Positions 8,448 through 16,266 of a DNA stretch of 50,435 nt are shown piece by piece. Position numbers and translations under genes: made by a program. The notes under the pieces were generated by a model that saw nothing but the letters and a program-made list of their open reading frames with translations, was not told the origin of the DNA and did not search any database. The first letter of the stretch is position 1; each line of letters opens with the position of its first letter. The DNA is from MedAcidi-G1 sp002713545. Its GTDB lineage: Bacteria; Actinomycetota; Acidimicrobiia; Acidimicrobiales; MedAcidi-G1. Location of the stretch: assembly GCA_964013895.1 (NCBI GenBank), contig CAXGYF010000010.1, forward strand, positions 1 to 50,435, read 5' to 3'.

Positions 8448-8840
8448 GTGAGTGAACAAGTCCCAATCGTTAATTACCTAGTGTTGGGGGAGCCTCCTTA
8501 TTTGGAGGCGAACGAGTGCACTAAATGCGGTGCAAGATTTTTCGACAGACGTAATGCATGTGCTTCTTGTGGAGGTACGGACTTTGTTAGAAATCGCATT
8601 TCAAATCAAGCTGTTTTGACATCGTTCAGCATTGTACACAGGGCGGCTCCTTCTGTTCCGGTCCCTTTTGTATCGGCAATAGTGAGAACCGATGACGGAA
8701 CCACAGTTCGTTCGAATGTAGTAGGTCTCGAAGACCCAATGGATGCTGAATTGGGTATGAATTTGAGTCTTACAACCTATTCATGTGGTGTAGATGATGA
8801 TGGAAAAGAATGTATAGCGTTCGGTTACGAGCCTGTTTAA
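8448..8840 (+). CDS. DUF35 Zn-ribbon/OB-fold acyl-CoA-associated protein
   Basis: This is a 130-aa protein of the DUF35 family: an N-terminal rubredoxin-like zinc ribbon with C24, C27, C38 and C41 (CTKC...CASC), followed by an OB fold (residues about 50-125). Such proteins bind acyl-CoA and partner with SCP2-type thiolases. The next gene, 27 nt downstream, is exactly such a thiolase, so the two probably form a complex. The start is GTG; there is only a weak purine-rich upstream sequence. The acyl substrate cannot be read from the sequence; fatty-acid or steroid-like side chains are the known uses in actinobacteria. Confidence 0.88.
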   Translation: MSEQVPIVNYLVLGEPPYLEANECTKCGARFFDRRNACASCGGTDFVRNRISNQAVLTSFSIVHRAAPSVPVPFVSAIVRTDDGTTVRSNVVGLEDPMDAELGMNLSLTTYSCGVDDDGKECIAFGYEPV

Positions 8841-8867
8841 GAAAGAAGACTGAAAAAGGAAAATAAA

Positions 8868-10067
8868 ATGACTGGCGATTCAATTTGGATAATTGGTGCG
8901 AGTATGACGAAGTTTACTCGCTATGAAGATCAGGATGCAGTTGACTTAGCGTCTAGAGCGAGTTTAGAAGCAATGGCCGATGCAAATGTTTCAATTCATG
9001 ACATGGACGTCTTGGCTGCTGGAACACTCTTCCAAGCTAGTACCAGTATGGGGCAGCGAATTCAAAAACAGATTGGGCAAACAGGAATTCCTGCTTATAA
9101 CGTTTCAAACGCTTGTGCCACTGGAGCTACAGCGATTCGTACTGTCTATCTTTCTATAAAAGCTGGTGAGGCAGACATGGGAATTGCTATCGGTGTAGAA
9201 CAGATGGGGAAGATGGGTTTGTTGTCAGGTGGAACAAAGTCAGAACGTAATGTATTTGAACCTACTGGGCGTTACGGAGCAGTTATGGGGGTCGACGGAT
9301 TTCTTGGAACTGAAACTATGCCGGGTGTTTTTGCGCAAGCAGGAATGCAGTATGCATATGAAAACGACGGGGTTGGTTTTGAGCAATTCGCTCGTGTTGC
9401 TTATAAAAATCATAAACACTCAACTCTTAACCCATTAGCCCAATATCAAAAAGAGTTTTCAATGGAAGAAGTTATGGGCGCACCAGTTCAGAGCTACCCG
9501 AATACGCTCTTGATGTGTTGCCCCACGGGTGATGGAGCTGCCGCCGTGATATTAGTTTCTGAGGAAAAACTTCGTTCTTTGCCATCGGAAACTCAAAAAA
9601 GAGCAGTGAAAATTTCTGCATCTGTTTTGACTTCTGACCCATATGTCGAAAGTGGACAGGTTCAGCCTGATGTTAATACTCTTACAAAAAATGCTGCCTC
9701 TCAGGCTTATGAAATAGCAGGAATAGGCCCAGACGACTTGGATTTAGTTGAGTTGCATGACTGCTTTGCTACAGCTGAATTGATTCATTATGACAATCTT
9801 GGGCTTTGCGAACCTGGAGGGGCAGGGGACTTTATTGATTCTGGTAAACCCTTCCGTGACGGAAGTATGCCGGTGAATGTTTCTGGAGGGCTAATTTCTA
9901 AAGGCCATCCGATAGGAGCAACTGGAGTGGCAAATGTATTCGAAGTTGCAACTCATCTACGCGGCGAAGCAGGGGACAGGCAAATTGAAGGAGCTAAAGT
10001 GGGTCTTGCTCACGTGATTGGACTTGGCTCCTCGTGCGGTATCCACATTTTAGAAAAGGCTTCTTGA
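8868..10067 (+). CDS. SCP2-type thiolase (acetyl-CoA acetyltransferase-like)
   Basis: This is a thiolase-superfamily enzyme of the SCP-x/lipid-transfer subgroup, 399 aa. The nucleophilic C83 lies in NVSNACATGATA. The later motifs HDCFATAEL and GGLISKGHPIGATG carry the catalytic histidines. It likely cleaves or forms 3-ketoacyl-CoA with the DUF35 partner encoded just before it. A clear Shine-Dalgarno, AAAGGAAAA, precedes the ATG. The last nucleotides are 24 nt from menA, so menA may be co-transcribed. Confidence 0.93.
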   Translation: MTGDSIWIIGASMTKFTRYEDQDAVDLASRASLEAMADANVSIHDMDVLAAGTLFQASTSMGQRIQKQIGQTGIPAYNVSNACATGATAIRTVYLSIKAGEADMGIAIGVEQMGKMGLLSGGTKSERNVFEPTGRYGAVMGVDGFLGTETMPGVFAQAGMQYAYENDGVGFEQFARVAYKNHKHSTLNPLAQYQKEFSMEEVMGAPVQSYPNTLLMCCPTGDGAAAVILVSEEKLRSLPSETQKRAVKISASVLTSDPYVESGQVQPDVNTLTKNAASQAYEIAGIGPDDLDLVELHDCFATAELIHYDNLGLCEPGGAGDFIDSGKPFRDGSMPVNVSGGLISKGHPIGATGVANVFEVATHLRGEAGDRQIEGAKVGLAHVIGLGSSCGIHILEKAS

Positions 10068-10091
10068 GAAATTAGAAAGTAATAGAAATTA

Positions 10092-10952
10092 ATGTCCAAT
10101 AAATGGGTCCTAGGTGCACGCCCTAAGACGTTACCCGCGGCTGTTTTACCAGTTTTACTAGGAACTGTGACCGTATCCAGAGAAGATTTTTCTTTTCTGC
10201 CGTCAATGTTATGTCTGATCCTGGCTCTTTCTTTACAGGTAGGCGTTAACTACGCAAATGATTACTCGGATGGTGTGAGAGGTAGTGATGGCCCCAAGCG
10301 TTCAGGGCCGACTAGATTAGTGGGTGGAAATTTGGCTTCAGCTTCTCAAGTCCTAAGAGCGGCGATGATCATGCTTCTGATCGCCATCACATCGGGTTTA
10401 TATTTATCTTTGATCGTCACACTTTGGTTGTTGCCAGTCGGAGTGATTTGCATTTTAGGGGCATGGTTCTACACGGGCGGATCGAATCCATATGGATATA
10501 GAGGACTAGGGGAGTTATCAGTTTTTGTCTTCTTTGGTTTAATAGCTACAAATGGAAGTTTTTTTGTTCAAACAGAGACCTTTTCGATTCAAGTTCTACT
10601 TTTAAGTTGCGTGAGCGGGTTACTGTCTTGTGCATTATTGACTGTAAATAATTTACGAGACTATGAAAATGACAAAAAGGTAGGAAAAAATACGCTTGCT
10701 GTTTTGATGGGAGAAATCGCAAATCGAAAATTGTTCGGGATCATTGTTTTTTCTAGTTTCCTCTTAAGCGTAGTGATTTCGTTCTGGCATATTTGGGTGC
10801 TTTTAGTTTTAGCTACTATTCCGCTTGTATACAGAAGCATCGCGACTGTTCGGAACGCAAATGACGTCAATAGTTGGAATAATGCTTTAAAACTGGTTGG
10901 TATTTTGCAAATATCTTTTGGAACTTTGCTGACAGTGGGTCTTTTGCTTTAG
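10092..10952 (+). CDS. menA: 1,4-dihydroxy-2-naphthoate polyprenyltransferase
   Basis: This UbiA-family integral membrane enzyme attaches the polyprenyl tail to 1,4-dihydroxy-2-naphthoate, giving demethylmenaquinone. The first Asp-rich motif, NDYSD (residues 56-60), is followed by GVRGSDGPKRSGP. The second, NNLRDYENDKKVGK, lies in the second half; both are typical of MenA. The protein is very hydrophobic, with about eight to nine predicted membrane helices, and 286 aa is normal. It converges with menG, the next enzyme of the pathway, 9 nt away on the other strand. Confidence 0.95.
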   Translation: MSNKWVLGARPKTLPAAVLPVLLGTVTVSREDFSFLPSMLCLILALSLQVGVNYANDYSDGVRGSDGPKRSGPTRLVGGNLASASQVLRAAMIMLLIAITSGLYLSLIVTLWLLPVGVICILGAWFYTGGSNPYGYRGLGELSVFVFFGLIATNGSFFVQTETFSIQVLLLSCVSGLLSCALLTVNNLRDYENDKKVGKNTLAVLMGEIANRKLFGIIVFSSFLLSVVISFWHIWVLLVLATIPLVYRSIATVRNANDVNSWNNALKLVGILQISFGTLLTVGLLL

Positions 10953-10961
10953 CCTTGATTT

Positions 10962-11660
10962 TCACTTTTCAGCGATTAGGAGCTGAGCTATTCCACCGGT
11001 AAGCCGGAATTTCTCGACATTTTTGAATCCTGAATATTCAATCATTTTTATGAGTTCATTTTCTTCTGGTAGATATACGACGGAACGCGGGAGGTAACCG
11101 TAAGCCGCTTTATCGGAAAAAAGACCACCTATAAAGGGAACCACCTTATTGAAGTAAAAGGAATGACCAATCTTGAGAAAACTATTTTTTGGTTCGTCCA
11201 CTTCAAGAAGTGCTAGACGTGCGCCTGGTTTTAATATTCGTGCTGTTTCTTTTAGAAAAGGGTTAATGTCACGGAAATTTCTAAGAGCGAATCCGCAGGT
11301 AACTCCATCTAAAGAGGAGTCACGTAGAGGTATTTTTAAAGCGTCTCCGTTTACAAGTGGGGCTTTCGAATTAAAAGAGTTCAACATTCCTCTAGAAAAA
11401 TCAAGTCCAATGGGATTTGCATTAGCTTTGCGTAATGATTCACACAGGTCACCCGTGCCGCATGCAACATCAAGAACTGTACCGGATGGAGGAGTTTTTA
11501 TGAATTGAACAGTTTTTTTGCGCCATCTTGTATCTAGACCAAAGGTGATCAGTCGATTTAGGAGGTCATATCGCGGTGCGATTCTGTCGAACATTTTTCT
11601 TACTGCTTTTTCTTTTTCAGAAGAAGATGGTAGGGAATCGTTATTTCGCAAGTATTTCAT
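10962..11660 (-). CDS. menG: Demethylmenaquinone methyltransferase (UbiE/MenG)
   Basis: It is a class I SAM methyltransferase catalysing the last menaquinone step. The UbiE signature near the N terminus (VRKMFDRIAPRYDLLNRLITFGLD) and the following TRWRKK are diagnostic. SAM motif I is VLDVACGTGD, and RILKPGARLALLEV follows later. It has 232 aa, the usual size. The ATG follows the stop codon of the small membrane gene upstream with no gap (TAAATG), so it is the last gene of a leftward operon with mshD. Its product acts on the compound made by MenA, encoded convergently next to it. Confidence 0.95.
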   Translation of the reverse strand: MKYLRNNDSLPSSSEKEKAVRKMFDRIAPRYDLLNRLITFGLDTRWRKKTVQFIKTPPSGTVLDVACGTGDLCESLRKANANPIGLDFSRGMLNSFNSKAPLVNGDALKIPLRDSSLDGVTCGFALRNFRDINPFLKETARILKPGARLALLEVDEPKNSFLKIGHSFYFNKVVPFIGGLFSDKAAYGYLPRSVVYLPEENELIKMIEYSGFKNVEKFRLTGGIAQLLIAEK

Positions 11661-11993
11661 TTAACTGAACCAGATTTTTTGGTAGTCGCGGCTTAGTGGG
11701 TGAAGAAGGAGTGTTAGAAGAGCAATAGGAAAGACAAGTGAGAAAATAATCTCAATGCCATTACCTTGGGAAGTGAGGCGCATCGCTACTGAGAAAATTG
11801 ATGCTGCCACTCCAAGACGCCATGCCATTTTCTTGTCATTCGCTATTCCGTATCCCGCTAAAAGCATTGCGATTCCTATCAAAGCAAAAACCCTCCCTCT
11901 TGCTATGTTGAATACACCCTCAATGTAGAGAAGAGTGTTTCCGAGAACAAGTGTTTGGGTTTGGTATCGATTAATCCAACGTCGAGTTTGCAA
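11661..11993 (-). CDS. Small membrane protein of unknown function
   Basis: This 110-aa hydrophobic protein has three likely membrane helices: around GRVFALIGIAMLLAGYGIA, RLGVAASIFSVAM, and IEIIFSLVFPIALLTLLL. No motif was recognised. It starts at TTG (11993) with a good Shine-Dalgarno, AGAGG, 6 nt upstream. It lies between mshD and menG on the leftward strand and abuts menG exactly, so the same transcript is likely. Its role cannot be inferred beyond a membrane location. Confidence 0.7.
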   Translation of the reverse strand: MQTRRWINRYQTQTLVLGNTLLYIEGVFNIARGRVFALIGIAMLLAGYGIANDKKMAWRLGVAASIFSVAMRLTSQGNGIEIIFSLVFPIALLTLLLHPLSRDYQKIWFS

Positions 11994-12047
11994 TGTTTTC
12001 CTCTTTTTAAAAATTCTGTTTGTTAACTATTTGGTTTGTTTGTTTCA

Positions 12048-12812
12048 TCAGTTGTCTTGTCGAATCAGTCTTTGATAGCAACGGTTGGTTGAAAGATGAG
12101 AGAAACCAAGAGAGTCGTAAGTTTTTAAAGCAGGATGGTTGTCAGATTCAACGTATAGAAATACTTCACGTATTTTTTTTGCTGATAGCCATTCCAAACC
12201 TGATAAAGCTAATTGTCGGCCGAGCCCCTGATTTTGAAACGATGGGTCAACTGCAATTACGAATATTTCACCTTTGCTTAGTGTTGATTTGAGAGAAGGT
12301 TCATGGACTTTCATCCAGCAGAATCCTTGTATTTGATGATTTTGTTCAAGAACGCGAAAATCCTCGTTTGTATACCAGGCTTCGGATTGTGTTTTTTTTA
12401 GGCTTTCTAATGTCATGCCGCTTTGTTCGGGGTGCCAATGAAAAGCATCATTATTTATTCTAATTATCTCATCAGTGTCATTCTCAGTGAATCCACGGGT
12501 CTTAATTTCCGACGGTATAGCTGGAATACTTCGAGATAGTATCTTCAAATCACGGAAAGGAGAATATCCTGCGGAAACTGGGAGGGTGTCATCTTTCTCG
12601 TCAGCATTCTCCACCCAGTATTCGATATTTCCACCTCCAGAAATCGAAATAGTTTGTGCGGCCGCTTCCAACATTCGGCGCGACCGTTCTTCGTTGTTTT
12701 CTGGAATTTTTAATTCTAGAAGCCAAGTAACGATTTGTCTTTCTGTCTCTCCGAGGTCCTTTTTTGTCAAAGTTGCATTGTCAGTTCCGTCGGAAACAAG
12801 TAGTTGTTCCAT
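12048..12812 (-). CDS. mshD: Mycothiol synthase, shortened N-terminal half
   Basis: MshD acetylates Cys-GlcN-Ins to give mycothiol, the main actinobacterial thiol. The C-terminal GNAT domain (residues about 105-250) has the family's distinctive segments: NDAFHWHPEQSGMT, FCWMKVHEP, GEIFVIAVDPSFQNQGLGRQ (acetyl-CoA P-loop), and LYVESDNHPALKTYDSLGF. Typical MshD has two GNAT domains in about 300-320 aa. Here the total is 254 aa, so the N-terminal, non-catalytic-looking domain is shortened. A TAGCAT lies 8 nt before the ATG. The start is divergent from nth, 46 nt away. Confidence 0.9.
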   Translation of the reverse strand: MEQLLVSDGTDNATLTKKDLGETERQIVTWLLELKIPENNEERSRRMLEAAAQTISISGGGNIEYWVENADEKDDTLPVSAGYSPFRDLKILSRSIPAIPSEIKTRGFTENDTDEIIRINNDAFHWHPEQSGMTLESLKKTQSEAWYTNEDFRVLEQNHQIQGFCWMKVHEPSLKSTLSKGEIFVIAVDPSFQNQGLGRQLALSGLEWLSAKKIREVFLYVESDNHPALKTYDSLGFSHLSTNRCYQRLIRQDN

Positions 12813-12846
12813 TAACCAGAATGCTACTGGAGAGAATGAAAGACGA

Positions 12847-12858
12847 TACGGTTTGGGT
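12847..12858 (+). promoter_or_regulatory. Leaderless-type promoter of nth
   Basis: TACGGT (12847-12852) is followed by 6 nt and the ATG at 12859; there is no Shine-Dalgarno. It supports the 12859 start over longer upstream readings of the same frame. Confidence 0.45.
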
Positions 12859-13500
12859 ATGGGGAGACCGAGAACGCCAAAAGGTAGAGCACAAGAAACA
12901 CATAGGAGATTAGGTTTTGAATATCCTGATGCTAAGTGTGAATTAGATCATAAGAATCCATTCGAACTGCTTGCGGCTACGATTTTGTCGGCTCAGTGCA
13001 CAGATAAAAGAGTTAATACCGTTACTCCAAAACTTTTTAAAGAATATCCCGATGCAGGCAGTTTGGCTGAAGCCAATGAAATTAGCGTTCAGGAGATTGT
13101 CAGATCAACCGGCTTCTATATTAATAAGACAAAAAGTCTTTTAGGGATGGCTCAAGCTTTGGTTGATGATCACGACGGTGTAGTCCCTTCTTCGATGAAA
13201 GAATTAACTGCATTGCCAGGAGTCGGTAGAAAAACAGCAAATGTTGTGAGAAGTGTTGCTCTGGATCTACCTGGCTTGCCAGTAGATACACACGTTGGAC
13301 GGTTATCGAGACGAATTGGAATTACTGCGGAGAAAGATCCAGTAAAAGTGGAGATGGAGCTGAACCCTATGGTTCCGGCATCGGAAAGAGGTCTGTTCAG
13401 TTTGAGACTAATTTTACACGGAAGGCGAGTCTGCGCCAGTAGAAAACCAGTTTGTGAAGATTGTTCATTAAGCGATTTTTGTCTAAGTTCACAAATTTGA
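12859..13500 (+). CDS. nth: Endonuclease III (DNA glycosylase/AP lyase)
   Basis: It removes oxidised pyrimidines and nicks AP sites in base-excision repair. The helix-hairpin-helix LPGVGRKTANVV contains the catalytic K125, and D143 is in VDTHVGRLSRR. Four cysteines (C192, C199, C202, C208; spacing 6-2-5) bind the 4Fe-4S cluster. The 213-aa length matches E. coli Nth. The same frame stays open about 380 nt upstream across mshD, but that extension is non-homologous and antisense. The divergent mshD start is 46 nt away, so their promoter regions must overlap. Confidence 0.95.
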   Translation: MGRPRTPKGRAQETHRRLGFEYPDAKCELDHKNPFELLAATILSAQCTDKRVNTVTPKLFKEYPDAGSLAEANEISVQEIVRSTGFYINKTKSLLGMAQALVDDHDGVVPSSMKELTALPGVGRKTANVVRSVALDLPGLPVDTHVGRLSRRIGITAEKDPVKVEMELNPMVPASERGLFSLRLILHGRRVCASRKPVCEDCSLSDFCLSSQI

Positions 13501-13510
13501 AAAGTTCAAC

Positions 13511-13540
13511 TTGGTAAAAAATTTTAGTTGCGTGTAATTT
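13511..13540 (+). promoter_or_regulatory. Possible promoter of the 13.55 kb hairpin RNA
   Basis: TTGGTA (13511-13516) and TAATTT (13535-13540) are separated by 18 nt. Each matches the consensus at four of six positions. The expected start, about 13547, falls just before the first hairpin. The region is very AT-rich, so chance matches are easy. Confidence 0.25.
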
Positions 13541-13545
13541 TTAGT

Positions 13546-13636
13546 TATCCGGGTACCGCAACCCGGTTTGGCGAGAATCGGGTTCCCGCCACCCGCCTCG
13601 CTTGCTCAGCGCCCTTAGGGGCGCTGAGCTTTTTAT
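13546..13636 (+). ncRNA. Candidate structured small RNA of three consecutive hairpins
   Basis: A GC-rich block in AT-rich surroundings holds three back-to-back stem-loops. The first is CCGGGT/ACCCGG (13549-13566, loop ACCGCA). The second is GCGAG/CTCGC enclosing CGGGT/ACCCG (13571-13601). The third is an 11-bp terminator with a T-tail (13604-13634). The ACCCG and CGGGT arms alternate, so other pairings are possible. It lies after nth and contains no ORF. It could be a small RNA, or merely an elaborate nth terminator. No known RNA family was recognised. Confidence 0.35.
13604..13636. terminator. Strong intrinsic terminator, possibly bidirectional
   Basis: GCTCAGCGCCC (13604-13614) pairs perfectly with GGGCGCTGAGC (13619-13629) around the loop TTAG. 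TTTTT follows at 13630-13634. It ends rightward transcription from nth. The opposite strand lacks a comparable T-run next to the stem, so leftward function is less certain. Confidence 0.85.
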
Positions 13637-13827
13637 AAGCTTTTAGAAAGATGTTCCAATTCTCTTAGAGCGCCGCGAAGGTGACGCTCGGTCTCGAGCA
13701 AGTTTCTGTTGCTAGCATCTATCTCGTTCTCGATAGAAGATTTATCGTTTATTTCGATTAAGGCGTTAAGTAAAGACTCAAGTTGAGTTTTAAGTGAAGA
13801 GAGCTCGGCTTTTGAAATTATCTGCAT
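13633..13827 (-). CDS. Doubtful 64-aa helical ORF
   Basis: This is a short leftward ORF, rich in Leu, Glu and Ser, that would form a single amphipathic or coiled-coil helix (LSSLKTQLESLLNALIEI, LLETERHLRGALRELEHL). The heptad-like pattern and normal composition favour a real protein. Against it, there is no Shine-Dalgarno and no TANNNT at leaderless spacing before the ATG, and the stop lies in the terminator T-tail. If it is not a gene, the interval 13501-13910 holds only the hairpin array and the hisD promoter. Confidence 0.35.
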   Translation of the reverse strand: MQIISKAELSSLKTQLESLLNALIEINDKSSIENEIDASNRNLLETERHLRGALRELEHLSKSL

Positions 13828-13898
13828 GCATAAGTTTGGTTTAGTTAAGAAAAATTTACAACAAGATAAATCGTTACGTGTGAGACCTGCCTAGGGGG

Positions 13899-13910
13899 TA
13901 GCGTTATGTA
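13899..13910 (+). promoter_or_regulatory. Leaderless-type promoter of hisD (his-trp block)
   Basis: TAGCGT (13899-13904), then TATGTA, then the hisD ATG at 13911. The hisI gene has an almost identical sequence (TAGACT-TATGTA-ATG). No clear -35 is seen. Confidence 0.5.
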
Positions 13911-15200
13911 ATGCTTAAGCAAATCGATTTCAGAGGAAAAAGTTCAAATTGGAGAACTTTGATGCCTGCTTTGAGCGAGATGAATGAACTTCCGATTGAA
14001 TCCGTGCGAGACATAATTGCTCAGGTTAAAGATTCAGGTGATGTGGCATTGCGTGATCTAACGAAAAAATTTGACGGAGTTGTTCTTGACGATTTACTAG
14101 TCTCGGAAAAAGCGATACAAGAAGCATATAACTCTATTTCAAGAGAATTCAGGGAAGCGCTTCATGCCGCGGCTGAAGCGATTGTCAGTTACCAGAAGAC
14201 TCAATTGCATGAACACTCGGTATTAGAGAACGACGGGTTATCTATTGAAACATTTCAAAAACCAGTTGCTAGCGCAGGTTGCTATGTACCCGGCGGCTTA
14301 GCTTCCTATCCGTCAACATTGCTGATGACTGCTCTTATCGCCAAAGTAGCGGGTGTTGAAAGAGTGGTGGTAACTGTTCCACCGGCTGATGAAAAAGGAA
14401 TCTCAATTGAGACATTAGCCGCCGCTTATGTTGCAAAAGTAGATGTCGTGCATCCAATTGGTGGAGCACAAGCGATCGCGGCACTCGCTTACGGGACAGA
14501 GTCTGTGCAACCCGTTGACGTTATAGTCGGCCCGGGAAATATTTATGTTTCTTTAGCTAAGCAAGAAGTTGTTGGCCGAGTTGGAGTTCCTGCTTCATTT
14601 GCTGGGCCTTCAGAGATAATGGTAATTGCTGATTCGACTGCGCCTGCAAAATTTGTGGCTGTGGATCTTGCGGTTCAGGCAGAACATGGTCCAGGCGGCC
14701 AATCATGGCTGATAACAACAGATGAAAATTTTGCTAGTGAAGTTAACGATGAATTAGAAAATTTAGTGAAAAATTCTTCAAGGGGAGAAAATATTAAGTC
14801 AACTTTCGAGACGGGAGGCTATTGCGCTCTAGTAGATGATCTAGATTCAGCAGTTGAGATAGTGGATGCAGTAGCTCCGGAACATCTACAAATTATGACG
14901 AATAAACCTCGCGAGGTGGCGCAGAAAATATCAAATGCAGGAGCGATTTTTTGCGGTAATTGGTCACCCGCTTCCCTGGGGGACTACTTAGCAGGCCCAA
15001 GTCATGTATTGCCAACTGCTGGAACCGCAAGATTTGCGGGCGCATTAACCGTAAATGATTTTATGCGTGACATGCACATCGTTACGAGCTCTGAAAAAAC
15101 CTTGAATCGTCTTGGGCCGCACATATTTAATTTTGCCAGATCCGAAGGACTTGAAAGTCATGCAGACTCGATTCGATTGCGGGGAGTTGAAATTGAATAA
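13911..15200 (+). CDS. hisD: Histidinol dehydrogenase
   Basis: This zinc enzyme carries out the last two oxidations, L-histidinol to histidine, with NAD. It has 429 aa, the standard length. Conserved blocks are visible: GCYVPGGLASYPSTLLM, VVGPGNIYVSLAKQEV, AVQAEHGPGGQSWL, VAPEHLQIM (the catalytic Glu-His), and the C-terminal SLGDYLAGPSHVLPT (zinc-site region). It is the first gene of the block hisD-C-B-H-A-F. The ATG at 13911 is set by the N terminus and by the leaderless-type -10; the adjacent ATG at 13906 is followed at once by a stop. Confidence 0.97.
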   Translation: MLKQIDFRGKSSNWRTLMPALSEMNELPIESVRDIIAQVKDSGDVALRDLTKKFDGVVLDDLLVSEKAIQEAYNSISREFREALHAAAEAIVSYQKTQLHEHSVLENDGLSIETFQKPVASAGCYVPGGLASYPSTLLMTALIAKVAGVERVVVTVPPADEKGISIETLAAAYVAKVDVVHPIGGAQAIAALAYGTESVQPVDVIVGPGNIYVSLAKQEVVGRVGVPASFAGPSEIMVIADSTAPAKFVAVDLAVQAEHGPGGQSWLITTDENFASEVNDELENLVKNSSRGENIKSTFETGGYCALVDDLDSAVEIVDAVAPEHLQIMTNKPREVAQKISNAGAIFCGNWSPASLGDYLAGPSHVLPTAGTARFAGALTVNDFMRDMHIVTSSEKTLNRLGPHIFNFARSEGLESHADSIRLRGVEIE

Positions 15201-16266
15201 AATTCCATCTCAACGTGAAGATCTCGGTGTTTTGGAAGGGTATCATTCTCCGCAACTTGAAGTTTCTGTGAGGTTGAATACTAATGAATCACCGTTTCCT
15301 CTTCCAGACGCGTTCACTCAGGAGTTTGGTTCAGCGATTGAAAAATTAGATTTGAATCGTTATCCAAAACGTTCAGCAAGCGAACTGTGTGTTTCTATTG
15401 CTGATAAAGAGATTTTGAAGGAGAGCGAGGTTTTTGTTGCGAACGGTTCTAACGAAGTAATACAGTCAATTTGTTTAGCTTTTGGTGGCTATGGGCGATC
15501 AGCTTTAATTTTTGAACCTACTTACGCAATGCATTCCCAAATAGCAAAAATCACGGGAACTCGTGTCCTAGAGGGATTTCGTAATTCGGCATTTCAGGTA
15601 GATGAAAATCTTGCGCTTGAAGTAATTAGACGAGAAAGACCTGAAATAGTGTTTCTTTGTTCACCGAATAATCCGACAGGTAATACCGAAAGTTTAGAAT
15701 TAATTGATGCGATTCTTTTTGAATTGAATTCAACAGGGGGCTTACTAGTCGTTGATGAGGCTTATAAAGAATTTTCAGATACTTCCTCTGAATTGAAAGT
15801 AAGTGAAGACTCGAATCTAGCTTTTATTCGCACGTTCTCTAAAGTTCGCTCTTTGGCGGGTGTTCGTCTTGGCTATTTACTTGCACCGGAGTGGTGTGTG
15901 AATATGGTCAAAACTGTGTCTCTTCCTTATCATCTTGATTCAGTAAAGCAAATAGCCGGTATTTTGGCATTGAAATATGAGGATGAGATGAAACGAAACC
16001 TTGAACTGATCAAAAAAGAGAGAAAAAAAGTCTTCGATGGATTGCTTTCTCTCCCTATGAAAGTTTGGCCCTCTGAAGCAAATTTTTTGCTATTCAAGCC
16101 CGAGTCAATCGAAGCGTATAAATTGTGGCAAGAGTTGCTTGATGAAGGAATTTTGATTCGTGATTGTTCCAGTTGGGACGGTTTAGATGGTTGCTTGCGA
16201 GTTACGATTGGTAGCGAAAGCGAAAATGATACTTTTTTGGATGTAGTTAGAAAGATAGTTAAATGA
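15193..16266 (+). CDS. hisC: Histidinol-phosphate aminotransferase
   Basis: This PLP-dependent class I/II aminotransferase converts imidazole-acetol phosphate to histidinol phosphate. VRLNTNESPFPLP is the typical N-terminal motif, SPNNPTGN and VVDEAYKEF follow, and the PLP lysine is K217 in RTFSKVRSLAGVRLGY. The start is placed at TTG 15193 because GGGGAG lies 6 nt upstream; it overlaps hisD by 8 nt. The frame is open from 15112, but those residues belong to hisD in another frame. It ends in a 4-nt ATGA overlap with hisB. HisC and other aromatic transaminases are related; the operon settles the assignment. Confidence 0.95.
   Translation: MNKIPSQREDLGVLEGYHSPQLEVSVRLNTNESPFPLPDAFTQEFGSAIEKLDLNRYPKRSASELCVSIADKEILKESEVFVANGSNEVIQSICLAFGGYGRSALIFEPTYAMHSQIAKITGTRVLEGFRNSAFQVDENLALEVIRRERPEIVFLCSPNNPTGNTESLELIDAILFELNSTGGLLVVDEAYKEFSDTSSELKVSEDSNLAFIRTFSKVRSLAGVRLGYLLAPEWCVNMVKTVSLPYHLDSVKQIAGILALKYEDEMKRNLELIKKERKKVFDGLLSLPMKVWPSEANFLLFKPESIEAYKLWQELLDEGILIRDCSSWDGLDGCLRVTIGSESENDTFLDVVRKIVK

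Noticed and set aside
11173..11508. Rightward open frame of 111 aa inside menG
   Set aside because: It is antisense to a clear UbiE-family gene, of unusual composition and with no ribosome-binding site.
12475..12858. Long N-terminal extension of the nth frame across mshD
   Set aside because: It is antisense to a well-supported gene, shows no homology to Nth, and the normal 213-aa length starts at 12859 with a promoter signal.
13549..13566. Hexaloop ACCGCA fitting the A1/G4 rule of ANTAR-target hairpins
   Set aside because: ANTAR targets need two hexaloop hairpins; the second one here has a seven-base loop, so the criterion fails.
13906..13911. Start-stop mini-ORF (ATGTAA) overlapping the hisD ATG, with AGGGGG 7 nt upstream; the same ATGTAATG occurs before hisI
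   Set aside because: If hisD and hisI are leaderless, as TANNNT-N6-ATG suggests, the mini-ORF is not in the mRNA. The leaderless reading explains both sites.
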